Assembly: GCA_035341855.1 (NCBI GenBank) | Contig: DAOQWA010000003.1 | Coordinates: 1 to 64,000, forward strand | Direction of reading: 5' to 3' | Origin: QQVM01 sp035341855 | GTDB taxonomy: Bacteria > Bacteroidota > Bacteroidia > AKYH767-A > 2013-40CM-41-45 | Length of the DNA: 64,000 nucleotides | Shown here: in pieces, positions 26,649 to 35,897 of the stretch | How positions within the stretch are numbered: the first letter of the stretch is position 1 | Layout of the letters: each line of letters starts with the position of its first letter | The notes under the pieces: model-generated | What the model saw: the letters and a program-made list of their open reading frames with translations, nothing else | Told to the model about the DNA's origin: nothing | Database searches by the model: none | Made by a program: the position numbers and the translations under genes

Positions 26649-26663
26649 AGGCAATTATTGCCT
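26649..26663 (+). repeat. Short perfect inverted repeat before the ABC-F gene
   Basis: AGGCAA-TTA-TTGCCT, a 6-base-pair palindrome with a 3-base centre, lies 23 bases before the GTG start. It sits near the -33 region of a weak promoter box (CATTTTTG, 26674-26681) and could be an operator; this is a suggestion only. Confidence 0.3.
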
Positions 26664-26686
26664 ATTTTATTCTCATTTTTGCACCC

Positions 26687-28609
26687 GTGTTAACGCTTAA
26701 CAATATCAGGTTCGAGTTTGGAGGTCGCTATCTTTATAAAGATGCGACCTGGCAAATTAATCCCGGAGAAAAAATAGGCCTGATCGGCTTGAATGGGACC
26801 GGTAAATCCACATTACTGAGGATCATCAATGGTGAATATGCTTTGGAGCAAGGGGAGATCTCCAAGCTAAAAGGTATGACCATTGGTTTTCTGAATCAGG
26901 ACCTGCTCAGTTATTCTTCATCAGAGACGATTTTGGAAGTAGCCATGCAGGCATTTGAGGATGCTTTGAAGTTGGATAAGGAGATTCATGAGCTACTTGC
27001 AAAGTTGGAGCATGATCATTCAGATGAAATTCTGCATGCCTTGCATGATAAGCAACAAGCTTATGACATGTTGGATGGATACAATCTCAAACCTAAGGCA
27101 GAGGCACTATTAGAAGGTTTAGGTTTTTCAACTACTGATTTGAACCGCCCATTGAATGAGTTTTCAGGGGGATGGAGAATGAGGGTGATGCTTGCCAGAA
27201 TGATGCTGCAACAACCGGATCTGTTGATGCTCGATGAGCCGACGAATCACCTTGACCTGCCTTCAATAGAATGGGTAGAACAATATCTTCAGGATTATAA
27301 AGGGACAGTTATTGTTGTTTCTCATGATCGGTATTTTCTGGATAAGGTCATCACTAAGATCGTAGAAATCTCAGGTCAGCAGATAAGGGGATACACGGGG
27401 AATTATTCATACTACCTTGAAACAAAAACTGAGCGTGATGAATTACAAAGATCTCAGTTTAAAAATCAGGAAAAGTATATAAAAGAGCAGGAGAAATTGA
27501 TTGATCGTTTCAGAGCAAAGGCCTCAAAGGCAAAGATGGCTCAGTCACGCATCAAGATGCTTGATAAGATCGAGAGGGTTGAGGATGTAGATGATGGCAC
27601 ACCTGAGATGCATATCAATTTTCAAATTGAAAAGCAGCCCGGTAAACTGATCTCTCATTTGCATATCAAAGAAAAATCATACGGCGATCTGAAAATCCTT
27701 CAAAATACAGAAGTTCGGATAAACCGCGGAGACAAGATCGCCCTTATCGGTGCAAACGGTAGAGGAAAATCTACTCTATTAAGAATGATAAACGGAACAG
27801 AACCTTATGAAGGTAAGGGAGAGCCGGTTCATAATGTCTTGCCTGCGTTTTATGCGCAGCATCAGCTTGAAGCATTAAATTTATCGAACGACCTCATCAC
27901 AGAACTAATACACTTTGCTCCCGATAGAAAAGAAGTTGAACTTCGCTCCCTTCTTGGTGCTTTTTTATTTACGGGTGATGATGTCTTCAAAAAGATCAGG
28001 GTATTGTCCGGAGGAGAAAAATCGAGGGTTGCCTTGGCTAAAACAATTTTGAGTAAGGCTAATTTTTTAATTCTTGACGAGCCTACCAACCACCTTGATA
28101 TGCAATCAGTAAAAATTCTCATCAAGGTGCTGCAAGAATATGAAGGTAGTATCATCATCGTTTCGCACGACAGATATTTTTTATCACAGATTGCAAATAA
28201 GATTTGGTGGATAGAAAACCATGAAGTGAAAGAATATCCGGGAGACTATGAAGAGTATGAATATTCAAGAAAGCAAAATCTTGCTGCGGCTAAATTAGCT
28301 GCTGCAGCTAAAGCAAAACCGGAGAAAAAAACTAAAGCCGACGCTAAGTCAGAGAAGGGCCAGGAAGATGAAGAGCAAAAGAAGTTAAAAAGAAAATTAC
28401 AACAAAGGTTTCAAAATTTAGAAAGCAGTCTCAGCAAGCTAAAGCAAGAAAAGTCTGATCTGGAGAAACAATTATCTCTTCCTGCAGTATACGGGGATCC
28501 TGTCTTATTTCAAGAAACACTACAAAGATTCAATGAAAATGCAGAAAAATTGCAGTCTTTTGAATCAGAATATGAGCAAGTTTTTGAATCCTTGGCAGGA
28601 TTGGAATAA
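26687..28609 (+). CDS. ABC-F family ATPase (Uup/EttA type)
   Basis: A 640-residue soluble protein with two ABC cassettes and no membrane domain. First cassette: Walker A GLNGTGKST (34-42), signature FSGGW, Walker B LLMLDEPTNHLD. Second cassette: Walker A GANGRGKST, signature LSGGEKSRVAL, Walker B FLILDEPTNHLD. Between them is the helical arm with many Lys/Arg residues. The C-terminus is a Lys/Ala-rich linker followed by a coiled coil (about 570-635) as in Uup. ABC-F proteins act on the ribosome. It starts with GTG (26687), five bases after a degenerate -7 box. A 50-residue membrane peptide gene follows. Confidence 0.93.
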   Translation: MLTLNNIRFEFGGRYLYKDATWQINPGEKIGLIGLNGTGKSTLLRIINGEYALEQGEISKLKGMTIGFLNQDLLSYSSSETILEVAMQAFEDALKLDKEIHELLAKLEHDHSDEILHALHDKQQAYDMLDGYNLKPKAEALLEGLGFSTTDLNRPLNEFSGGWRMRVMLARMMLQQPDLLMLDEPTNHLDLPSIEWVEQYLQDYKGTVIVVSHDRYFLDKVITKIVEISGQQIRGYTGNYSYYLETKTERDELQRSQFKNQEKYIKEQEKLIDRFRAKASKAKMAQSRIKMLDKIERVEDVDDGTPEMHINFQIEKQPGKLISHLHIKEKSYGDLKILQNTEVRINRGDKIALIGANGRGKSTLLRMINGTEPYEGKGEPVHNVLPAFYAQHQLEALNLSNDLITELIHFAPDRKEVELRSLLGAFLFTGDDVFKKIRVLSGGEKSRVALAKTILSKANFLILDEPTNHLDMQSVKILIKVLQEYEGSIIIVSHDRYFLSQIANKIWWIENHEVKEYPGDYEEYEYSRKQNLAAAKLAAAAKAKPEKKTKADAKSEKGQEDEEQKKLKRKLQQRFQNLESSLSKLKQEKSDLEKQLSLPAVYGDPVLFQETLQRFNENAEKLQSFESEYEQVFESLAGLE

Positions 28610-28632
28610 TTGTCTATATTGCTTCAACCTAT

Positions 28633-28785
28633 ATGGTTTTGCTCAATCGATTTCTTAAGGTATTTATCAGTCGGGGTAAGGAACAACAGCGTTTGGTTCA
28701 TTACACTCGTTTGGCTGCAGGCATGGAGCTCCTGATATTTTTCGTAGTTATTGTTTTTTTTCTGATACGTTTTAGTCCGAACTAA
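28633..28785 (+). CDS. Small single-span membrane protein (50 residues)
   Basis: A 50-codon frame with ATG start, 23 bases after the ABC-F stop. The first half is basic (RFLKVFISRGKEQQR) and the second half is a clear membrane helix of about 20 residues beginning at MELLIFF and ending before RFSPN. The composition (positive charges before a hydrophobic helix, short polar tail) looks like a genuine small membrane protein. I know no family for it. It could be co-transcribed with the ABC-F gene, since no terminator lies between. Confidence 0.5.
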   Translation: MVLLNRFLKVFISRGKEQQRLVHYTRLAAGMELLIFFVVIVFFLIRFSPN

Positions 28786-28902
28786 CCATATTTTCTCAGT
28801 ACAAATAAGCTAAAAGTTCAATACTGGCGCCACTTTCGGAGTGCGCTTGGCTATACTTTCAGGTCATTTACCTTGCCTTGGCGACCCTTCATCAAAAAAT
28901 GT

Positions 28903-28932
28903 TTTGATTTTTTAGCTCATTTCCTATATTTG
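28903..28932 (+). promoter_or_regulatory. apaG promoter
   Basis: TTTG (28903-28906), an 18-base spacer and TATATTTG (28925-28932) match the Bacteroidota consensus. The start of transcription would be near 28938, giving a leader of about 24 bases before the apaG ATG. Confidence 0.65.
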
Positions 28933-28961
28933 ATCATGTTTAATCAAGAAGATTTAAGTCT

Positions 28962-29348
28962 ATGATCACTCAGGTTACATCAGGTATTAAAGTCAGTGTA
29001 GAGGTCTTTTATCGTCCGGACCAAAGTAATCCCCTACTGAATCAGCATATCTTTGCTTATCGTATAACGCTTACTAACAATAGTGATTACTCGATCCAAC
29101 TGAAGAGACGACATTGGTTCATTCTTGATGCGGCTGCTACCAGTCGTGAAGTAGAAGGTGAAGGTGTTATTGGAGAACAGCCGATCATAGGAACAGGAGA
29201 AAGTTATCAGTATGTTTCCGGATGCAATCTGGATTCCGAGATGGGAAAAATGTACGGAACTTATTTAATGGAGCGTTTGATTGACAAAAAGCAATTCTTT
29301 GTGAGGATCCCTGAGTTTCAGATGATCGTTCCATATAAACTGAACTAA
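28962..29348 (+). CDS. apaG: ApaG-like protein
   Basis: A 128-residue protein of the ApaG/DUF525 family, a small immunoglobulin-like beta-sandwich. Family hallmarks are RITLTNNS, QLKRRHWFILDA, and the glycine-rich segment VEGEGVIGEQPIIGTGESYQY. Its biochemical role is uncertain; it has been linked to divalent cation handling and nucleotide signalling. It stands alone with its own promoter (28903-28932) and a strong terminator after it. Length is normal. Confidence 0.93.
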   Translation: MITQVTSGIKVSVEVFYRPDQSNPLLNQHIFAYRITLTNNSDYSIQLKRRHWFILDAAATSREVEGEGVIGEQPIIGTGESYQYVSGCNLDSEMGKMYGTYLMERLIDKKQFFVRIPEFQMIVPYKLN

Positions 29349-29363
29349 AAAAATGAATACTAT

Positions 29364-29388
29364 AGCCCCTGAGACAGGGGCTTTTTTT
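29364..29388 (+). terminator. Terminator after apaG
   Basis: AGCCCCTG / CAGGGGCT stem (29364-29371 / 29375-29382) with an AGA loop, followed by a run of T. It begins 16 bases after the apaG stop. Confidence 0.92.
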
Positions 29389-29505
29389 TGGCTTATATCT
29401 TGAGTTATATTTTTCAGCATAGAAGCTCTAGATTAATTAGTTGATGATGTAATTTAACCGTATTAAGATTTTTTATAATTTGTGGGAAAAATCAATATCA
29501 TTCCC

Positions 29506-30897
29506 ATGAAAGCTTCACTCATTTCTATTGCCTATAAAATTACCTTCGTGATCATGCTTGCCCTTTGGGCACAATCTGCAATTGCCCAACATCAAAATGC
29601 ACTGGATTTTGATGGGCTGGATGATCAGGTTTACACAAGCATAGCTTCAAATTTTATTAATGGTGCGAATCAGGTCAGCATGTCTTGTTGGGTATATCCA
29701 ACGAACCCAAATCCTGTCTTTCCGGACTTCGATGGATTTTGCGGTTTCCGTAATGATGTCGACCTTGATTTTTACCTGGTTCAAATTGGTGCAGACAGGG
29801 TGGAAGCACGGTTTCGAAACAGCGCAGGAGTAAGTGCTAATATTGTATTCATAGGTCTGGTATTGAATAGCTGGAATCATTTTGTGTTTAGTTTTGATGG
29901 AAATTATGTGCGGCTATACTATAATGGCTCATTAGTTGACTCCTTGACTGCGACAGGTACAGTGGTGAATACGAATGAGGATTTTTATATAGGCAATGTG
30001 CCATATTTTTCAACTGATTATTTGTTAGACGGAATGATGGATGAAGTGGCATTATGGAATCGTGCTTTAACTCCGGCGGAAGTGAGTTGCATCTATTCCG
30101 GAGGCGTGAATCCGGGATCTTCAAATCTCCAATTATATTATTCTATGAATGAAGGGACAAGCGGCGGCGTAAATACTTCTGTATTGTCCTTAAAGGACTT
30201 CAGTCCCAATATGGCTGATGCAACCTTTAGCGGTTTAGCCTTGACAGGAACAAGCTCAAATTTTGTTAATGGAACAATGAATTATTCGGTTACGCCAATA
30301 GTTATTTGTCCCGGAGATTCATATTCTTTTGGAACACAAAACCTGACAACTTCCGGATACTACATGGAAGGATTTAGTACATCAGGTTGTGATTCAATTG
30401 CCGAAGTAGTCTTGACGGTTGAGGCTCTTTCAACAGCTGTCAGCATCAGCAATGAGACTTTGACAGCCGATCAAACAGGTGCGTCCTATCAATGGCTTGA
30501 TTGTGATAATTCATTTTCGATAATAGCCGGTGAGACAGGTCAGAGTTTTATTCCAACTGTGAATGGAAACTATGCAGTTATCATTTCAAGTGGAACTTGT
30601 TCTGATACATCGATTTGTATGATGATGAATTCAGTTGGGGTAAATGATTTGAGTTCTGTGTCAGACTTAAAAATATATCCTAACCCAATTGAAAATCGAT
30701 TGGCTATTGATCTAACTATGATCCAAGGACAAGTTTCTATGAAGATTACCGGAGCCATGGGTGAACTGGTCTATACCGCTACGCTCAATGGAGGCGTTCA
30801 ACGTTTCGTCAATACTGAGAAATGGGCGCAAGGTATTTATCTCTTGAAGCTTGGCACAGACCGGGAGAATAAATCGGTATCCATATTAAAAAGGTGA
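29506..30897 (+). CDS. Secreted LamG-domain protein with T9SS sorting domain
   Basis: A 463-residue protein from ATG 29506 (the frame opens earlier at a GTG). A signal peptide covers 1-27 (cleavage after AIA). A concanavalin-like LamG domain follows at about 30-210 (LDFDGLDDQVYT at the start; FYIGNVP and MDEVALWNRALTPAEV at the end, the classic LamG pattern). A region with repeated Cys residues precedes the C-terminal T9SS domain (about 390-463, starting KIYPNPIENR). It should bind glycan or protein ligands on the cell surface. It is upstream of the DUF1800/DUF1501 pair but 240 bases away. Confidence 0.87.
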   Translation: MKASLISIAYKITFVIMLALWAQSAIAQHQNALDFDGLDDQVYTSIASNFINGANQVSMSCWVYPTNPNPVFPDFDGFCGFRNDVDLDFYLVQIGADRVEARFRNSAGVSANIVFIGLVLNSWNHFVFSFDGNYVRLYYNGSLVDSLTATGTVVNTNEDFYIGNVPYFSTDYLLDGMMDEVALWNRALTPAEVSCIYSGGVNPGSSNLQLYYSMNEGTSGGVNTSVLSLKDFSPNMADATFSGLALTGTSSNFVNGTMNYSVTPIVICPGDSYSFGTQNLTTSGYYMEGFSTSGCDSIAEVVLTVEALSTAVSISNETLTADQTGASYQWLDCDNSFSIIAGETGQSFIPTVNGNYAVIISSGTCSDTSICMMMNSVGVNDLSSVSDLKIYPNPIENRLAIDLTMIQGQVSMKITGAMGELVYTATLNGGVQRFVNTEKWAQGIYLLKLGTDRENKSVSILKR

Positions 30898-31138
30898 TTT
30901 TTTATTCAAAAAGAAACAAATAGTCGTTAGTTCGGATTTTGGGATTGCTCTTATTTCTTTTATAATATCCGGCACTTAAATATTAGAGCTTAAGCTGCTT
31001 TGATGTTAATATCTCATAAAAATAATTCAGAGGTGGCTGCATCAAATTTTGAACTAAAACTCATACATTTAAATAATATTAACCGGCTTAATCCTTTTAT
31101 AAAAAAGGAAGTCAAAGCATTTTTAAACACAGAACTTC

Positions 31139-32833
31139 ATGGATCGTCGCGAATTTCTCACTCCAGAAAAACCTATAAAACCGAAGCAGGATTTTTCAAG
31201 ATTATCAAGAACCAGTACAGGTTTACTACCATATAACGGTATCTGGACATTGACTCAAGTCAGACATCTCTTAAAAAGAACTATGTTCGGCGCTACAAGA
31301 GATGATATCAATTATTTTTTGACTCTTAGCCCGTCACAAGCGGTTTCTGAACTTCTGGAGTTGGTGAATCATCCTCCTTATACTGCGCCTCCATTACCTT
31401 TGAATAATTATAATGCTTCAGTAAACGATCCTAACTGTGCTTTTGGTGATCCATGGCCCGGAACTCCGGATACGGTCGGTTCCGGATCGACAATTGGGTC
31501 AAGAAGAAAAAGTTTGAAGTCGTGGTGGGTCTCACAGATGTTGAATCAATCACGTAGTGTTAGAGAGAAGATGGTTTTATTTTGGTCAAATCATTTCGTG
31601 GTTGAATTGAGCACTGTAAATATTGCAACGTATTGTTATAAATACAATGCCTTGCTAAGAGAACATGCTTTGGGAAATTTCAAAACACTTACTAAGGAGA
31701 TTACGATTAATTCGGCAATGTTGAAGTATTTGAATGGAGATCAGAATACAGCTGCGGCACCTAATGAAAATTATGCAAGAGAGTTACAAGAACTTTTTAC
31801 GATTGGTAAAGATGTAAATGGTCTCCCTCCTTATACAGAGGATGATGTCAGAGAGGCCGCGAGAGTATTGACCGGATGGAGGAATGATCTTGTTGGAGGT
31901 ACTACCTCAGCTAATGGCTTTAATTCTTATTTTTCTACCAGTCGTCATGATACAGGAGATAAACAATTTTCGGCATTTTATGGGAATCATGTAATTACAG
32001 GATTATCGGGAGCAGCCGGAGCTACTGAGACAGATGCTTTGCTGGACATGATATTTTTAAAAGATGAAGTGGCACTCTTTATCTGCAGAAAATTATATAA
32101 CTGGTTTGTTTATTATGATATTGATGCAAATGTTGAAGCAAATATTATAGTTCCTCTTGCCGGTATTTTCAGGGCGAACAACTATGATATTGTTCCTGTC
32201 TTGTCAGTGTTGTTAAAGAGCGAACATTTTTTCGACTCATTGAATATGGCATGTCTAATTAAGAGTCCGATAGACATGAATGTTGGCATGTGCAGAGAAT
32301 TTTCAGTAGCCTTTCCAGATGCTACGAATATTGCAACCCAGTATTCTCAGTGGGATAGAATCCGATCTCAGGCATCTTTGATGCAACAAGATCTTGGAGA
32401 TCCTCCTAACGTAGCCGGATGGCCATCATATTATCAAACACCACTCTTTCATGAGCTATGGATAAATTCAGATACTCTGCCAAAGAGAAATATTTTTACT
32501 GATAGGATGACTGCCAACGGATATACTGTAAGCGGACAAGCAATTTTGATCAATGTAGTCGATTACACAGCGAGTCTGACCAACCCTTCAGATCCGGTCA
32601 CCCTGATCGAAGAGGTTTTAGCATTGCATTATTCTATTGACACAGGGACGAACCTGAGAAATTATTTATTATCTATTTTATTATCCGGCCAATCTTCCAA
32701 CTCTTATTGGACAACTGCATGGGATGATTATATTGGTGATCCGGGCAATACAACTTATTTTAATATTGTCAATACCCGCCTAAAAACATTTTACAGATAC
32801 ATACTTGACCTTTCCGAATATCAACTCAGTTAA
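31139..32833 (+). CDS. DUF1800 protein
   Basis: A 564-residue member of DUF1800. Typical features are HLLKRTMFGAT near residue 41 and the helical segments WWVSQMLNQSRSVREKMVLFW, followed by the ENYARELQELFTIG pattern near 210-223 and AARVLTGWR. Function is unknown; such genes very often precede DUF1501 genes, as here (nine bases between them). The N-terminus MDRREFLT contains paired Arg but no hydrophobic segment, so it has no obvious export signal. A second frame overlaps its 5' end (31003-31236) and I regard that as noise. Confidence 0.9.
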   Translation: MDRREFLTPEKPIKPKQDFSRLSRTSTGLLPYNGIWTLTQVRHLLKRTMFGATRDDINYFLTLSPSQAVSELLELVNHPPYTAPPLPLNNYNASVNDPNCAFGDPWPGTPDTVGSGSTIGSRRKSLKSWWVSQMLNQSRSVREKMVLFWSNHFVVELSTVNIATYCYKYNALLREHALGNFKTLTKEITINSAMLKYLNGDQNTAAAPNENYARELQELFTIGKDVNGLPPYTEDDVREAARVLTGWRNDLVGGTTSANGFNSYFSTSRHDTGDKQFSAFYGNHVITGLSGAAGATETDALLDMIFLKDEVALFICRKLYNWFVYYDIDANVEANIIVPLAGIFRANNYDIVPVLSVLLKSEHFFDSLNMACLIKSPIDMNVGMCREFSVAFPDATNIATQYSQWDRIRSQASLMQQDLGDPPNVAGWPSYYQTPLFHELWINSDTLPKRNIFTDRMTANGYTVSGQAILINVVDYTASLTNPSDPVTLIEEVLALHYSIDTGTNLRNYLLSILLSGQSSNSYWTTAWDDYIGDPGNTTYFNIVNTRLKTFYRYILDLSEYQLS

Positions 32834-32842
32834 ACAAGTTCC

Positions 32843-34432
32843 ATGAAAAGAAGAGATTTCCTCCGAAAAACCGTCCCGGCAACTATTCTGCCCGGCCTGT
32901 TAAATGGTTATTCCTTTAAAGCATTTTCCTCAAGCCCGCTTGTTCAGGCATTGGCTAACTCAGTCCTTACAGATCACGTATTGGTGCTGATCCAACTGAA
33001 TGGAGGGAATGATGGATTAAACATGGTCATACCTTTAGATCAATATAGTAATCTTGCGTCTGCAAGACCTAATTTATTAATACAAGATACGCAGGTGCTC
33101 CCATTGAACGGAACGGTTGACACAGGGCTACATCCCGGAATGGCAGGTATGCAACAGTTGTTTAATGACGGGAAGGTTTCAATCGTTCAGGGTGTTGGAT
33201 ACCCAAGTCCCAACTTCTCACATTTCCGTTCTACGGATATATGGTTAACAGGAGCAGACAGTAATCAGGTATTAAGTAGTGGATGGGCCGGGAGATATTT
33301 GAATTATGAGTACCCGAATTTTCCAACCGGTTATCCAAATACTTCAATGCCTGATCCCTTAGCATTGCAAATAGGTTCGACTGTATCACTTGCATTGCAG
33401 GGACCTTCAGCGAGCATGGGTATGGCTATATCAGATCCGACAAGCTTTTACAATCTTATTAATGGAATACAGGATCCTGCACCAAATACACCTGCAGGAA
33501 AAGAGCTCACATATATTCGGACCATCTCTCAGCAATCTCAACAATATTCAAATGTAATTTTAGCAGCTGCCAATAACATCACTCAACAATCTCCTAGTTA
33601 TCCGGCAGCAGGTGTTAACTCCCTTGCTGATCAATTAAAGATCGTAGCTCGCTTAGTTGCAGGAGGGTTGAAAACAAGAGTTTATATGGTAAATCTGGGT
33701 GGCTTTGATACGCATTCCGCTCAAGTAGATAGTGGTAATGCTGCTGCAGGATTACATGCAGATCTGCTGACAAAGTTATCAGTAGCGGTAAAAGCATTTA
33801 TGGATGATCTTGACTATTTGGGAATTGAAGACAGGGTAGTTGGAATGACCTTCTCTGAATTTGGCAGAAGAATAAAAGAAAATGCCAGCGATGGTACCGA
33901 TCATGGAGCTGCTGCACCTATGTTTATTTTTGGTCAGCCTGTTCAGAGTGGATTTGTCGGATCTAATCCAACCATACCTGCAACTGTTGCAAACTCTGAT
34001 AATGTTCCAATGCAATATGACTTCAGATCAGTTTATGCATCCATTTTAGAAGATTGGTTTTGTGTGCCTTCAACAGACCTAAGTACTATACTGCTTAACA
34101 ATTACCAGCATTTACCTTTGCTTCAAGGTGGATTATGTTCGAGTGTCAATGTACACGATGTAAATCAGGCTGCAGGAATTAATCTTATTTCTAATTATCC
34201 AAATCCTTTTTCTGACAGTACCTATATTACATTCAAGACGAGTGGAGGCCATACATTAGTTCAGATTTTTGATAGTGAAGGGCATCTTATCAAAACTCCT
34301 GTTGATGGAGAGTATGCAGCCGGAGAGCATAAAGTTTGGTTTGAGAATGAAAATTATGCTACAGGTGTGTACTATGCTCGTTTTCAAAATGGCTCTGTTC
34401 AACAGGTAAGAAATATGATGATTGCACGATAA
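32843..34432 (+). CDS. DUF1501 protein with Tat-like signal and T9SS sorting domain
   Basis: A 529-residue protein in the DUF1501 family (alkaline phosphatase/sulfatase-like superfamily). Landmarks: LIQLNGGNDGLNMVIPL near 51-67, the GGFDTHS motif near 289-295, and EFGRRIKENASDGTDHGAA near 334-352, where metal ligands would lie. The N-terminus MKRRDFLRK followed by a moderately hydrophobic stretch is a Tat-type signal. The C-terminal 80 residues (from about 450; YPNPFSDSTYITF) form a type A T9SS sorting domain. It therefore appears to be exported by Tat and then T9SS. It forms an operon with the DUF1800 gene. The substrate is unknown. Confidence 0.9.
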   Translation: MKRRDFLRKTVPATILPGLLNGYSFKAFSSSPLVQALANSVLTDHVLVLIQLNGGNDGLNMVIPLDQYSNLASARPNLLIQDTQVLPLNGTVDTGLHPGMAGMQQLFNDGKVSIVQGVGYPSPNFSHFRSTDIWLTGADSNQVLSSGWAGRYLNYEYPNFPTGYPNTSMPDPLALQIGSTVSLALQGPSASMGMAISDPTSFYNLINGIQDPAPNTPAGKELTYIRTISQQSQQYSNVILAAANNITQQSPSYPAAGVNSLADQLKIVARLVAGGLKTRVYMVNLGGFDTHSAQVDSGNAAAGLHADLLTKLSVAVKAFMDDLDYLGIEDRVVGMTFSEFGRRIKENASDGTDHGAAAPMFIFGQPVQSGFVGSNPTIPATVANSDNVPMQYDFRSVYASILEDWFCVPSTDLSTILLNNYQHLPLLQGGLCSSVNVHDVNQAAGINLISNYPNPFSDSTYITFKTSGGHTLVQIFDSEGHLIKTPVDGEYAAGEHKVWFENENYATGVYYARFQNGSVQQVRNMMIAR

Positions 34433-34534
34433 GGCAATTTTTTTAACATCTGTTGGTGTTTATAGCTTTTGCTATTCCATTAGATTCTTTTGGATAATTA
34501 TTTGCAATTTGCCTTTTCAAATTGATCAATAATT

Positions 34535-35305
34535 ATGACTGAAAGAGCAGAAGCTTTTGAAAGGTTGGCGGTTATTCTGGATGAACTGCGTGAAAAATGT
34601 CCCTGGGATAAGAAGCAAACAATGGATTCTTTACGTCACCTGACCATAGAGGAAACCTATGAGTTGGCAGATGCGATCATGGAAAAAGATCTGCCCGGCG
34701 TGAAGAAAGAATTAGGTGATATCATGTTGCATATCATGTTTTATGCTAAGATTGCCGAAGAACAGAATATTTTTACTCTTGCTGAAGTTATTCATACTCA
34801 ATGTGAAAAAATGATCAGCAGGCATCCGCATGTTTATGGGGATGTCAAAGTTCAGGATGAGCAGGAAGTCAAGCAGAATTGGGAAAAATTAAAACTAAAA
34901 GAAGGAAATGACTCTGTTTTAGGTGGTGTTCCGAAAACTTTACCATCTATGATAAAAGCCATTCGCATCCAGGAGAAGGCAAGAGGAGTAGGATTTGATT
35001 GGGAGAAACCTGAACAGGTATGGGAAAAAGTTATTGAAGAGATGAATGAATTTCTACATGAAACAAAAGAGGGCAATCAAGGGAAGTCGGAAGAGGAATT
35101 TGGAGATCTTATCTTTGCATTGATAAACTATGCACGTTTTAAGAATATCAATCCGGAAGAAGCGCTGGAGCGCACGAATAAAAAATTTATACGTCGGTTT
35201 CAGTATCTCGAGCGATCAGTTAAAGAAAAAGGCAAGCAACTGAGTGAGATGACCTTAGCGGAAATGGACGTTTACTGGAATGAAGCAAAAAAGCTTTCAA
35301 GCTGA
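34535..35305 (+). CDS. mazG: Nucleoside triphosphate pyrophosphohydrolase
   Basis: MazG (256 residues) hydrolyses nucleoside triphosphates to monophosphates and pyrophosphate, with a house-cleaning role. The start carries LREKCPWDKKQT (about 13-24), the family signature. Two copies of the alpha-helical MazG domain each show the E-E-x-x-E metal-binding pattern (IEETYELADA near 33-42 and the second near 170-185). Length and layout match the tandem-domain form. It is cytoplasmic, 102 bases after the DUF1501 gene and 69 bases before a peroxiredoxin. Confidence 0.95.
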   Translation: MTERAEAFERLAVILDELREKCPWDKKQTMDSLRHLTIEETYELADAIMEKDLPGVKKELGDIMLHIMFYAKIAEEQNIFTLAEVIHTQCEKMISRHPHVYGDVKVQDEQEVKQNWEKLKLKEGNDSVLGGVPKTLPSMIKAIRIQEKARGVGFDWEKPEQVWEKVIEEMNEFLHETKEGNQGKSEEEFGDLIFALINYARFKNINPEEALERTNKKFIRRFQYLERSVKEKGKQLSEMTLAEMDVYWNEAKKLSS

Positions 35306-35334
35306 GCATAACAATTCCTCTTAAAAAATTTTCG

Positions 35335-35342
35335 TATTTTTG
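35335..35342 (+). promoter_or_regulatory. -7 promoter element of the peroxiredoxin gene
   Basis: TATTTTTG matches TAnnTTTG and lies 32 bases before the ATG. No clear TTTG at -33. Confidence 0.4.
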
Positions 35343-35374
35343 CATTCTTAAAATTTAAATCTAACTAAAATCAC

Positions 35375-35842
35375 ATGTTACAAATTGGACAAAAAGCACC
35401 TGCTTTTAAATTATTAGACACTGAAAAAAATGAAGTAAGTCTTGATCAGTACAAGGGGAAAAATCTGGTAATATTTTTCTTTCCTATGGCCTGGACAGGA
35501 AACTGTACAAAAGAAATGTGCGCTGTGCAGGAAGATTACAATGGGTATTCCGGAATGAACGCCGAGGTAATAGGGATTTCTGTTGATACATTTTTTGCAC
35601 TTAAAAAATTCAAAGAAGAGTTCAAGTTATCATTTACTTTGTTGTCCGATTTTAATAAGCAGGTCATCAGAGATTATGATATGGTTCATCATGACTTTGC
35701 TTTTGGTTATAAAGATGTAGCAAAAAGGGCTACTATTGTTCTTGATAAAGAAGGAGTAGTGCAATTCACGCAAATCTTGCCTTCACCCGGAGATTTTCCT
35801 GATATGGATGCCATCAAAGCTGCCGTTAAAAAACTAAGCTAA
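35375..35842 (+). CDS. Peroxiredoxin (BCP/AhpE-like)
   Basis: A 155-residue thiol peroxidase that reduces hydrogen peroxide or organic hydroperoxides. The peroxidatic Cys is Cys44 (in GNCTKE) and a second Cys at 49 fits the Cys45/Cys50 pair of BCP-type enzymes. The usual PxxFTxxC motif is altered to PMAWTGNC. The C-terminal section (QILPSPGDFPD) is normal. Cytoplasmic. It has its own promoter box and is followed by a strong terminator. Confidence 0.93.
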   Translation: MLQIGQKAPAFKLLDTEKNEVSLDQYKGKNLVIFFFPMAWTGNCTKEMCAVQEDYNGYSGMNAEVIGISVDTFFALKKFKEEFKLSFTLLSDFNKQVIRDYDMVHHDFAFGYKDVAKRATIVLDKEGVVQFTQILPSPGDFPDMDAIKAAVKKLS

Positions 35843-35862
35843 TTGAAATTTTGAATCAGTTC

Positions 35863-35888
35863 AAGCCGTCATTAGACGGCTTTTTTAT
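35863..35888 (+). terminator. Terminator after the peroxiredoxin gene
   Basis: AAGCCGTC / GACGGCTT stem (35863-35870 / 35875-35882), loop ATTA, then a T run. It lies between two convergent genes. Confidence 0.9.
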
Positions 35889-35897
35889 TTCTTATTG

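Noticed and set aside
31003..31236. 78-codon plus-strand frame overlapping the start of the DUF1800 gene
   Set aside because: It overlaps a well-supported gene in another frame, has an odd composition with no recognisable domain, and no promoter or coupling evidence.
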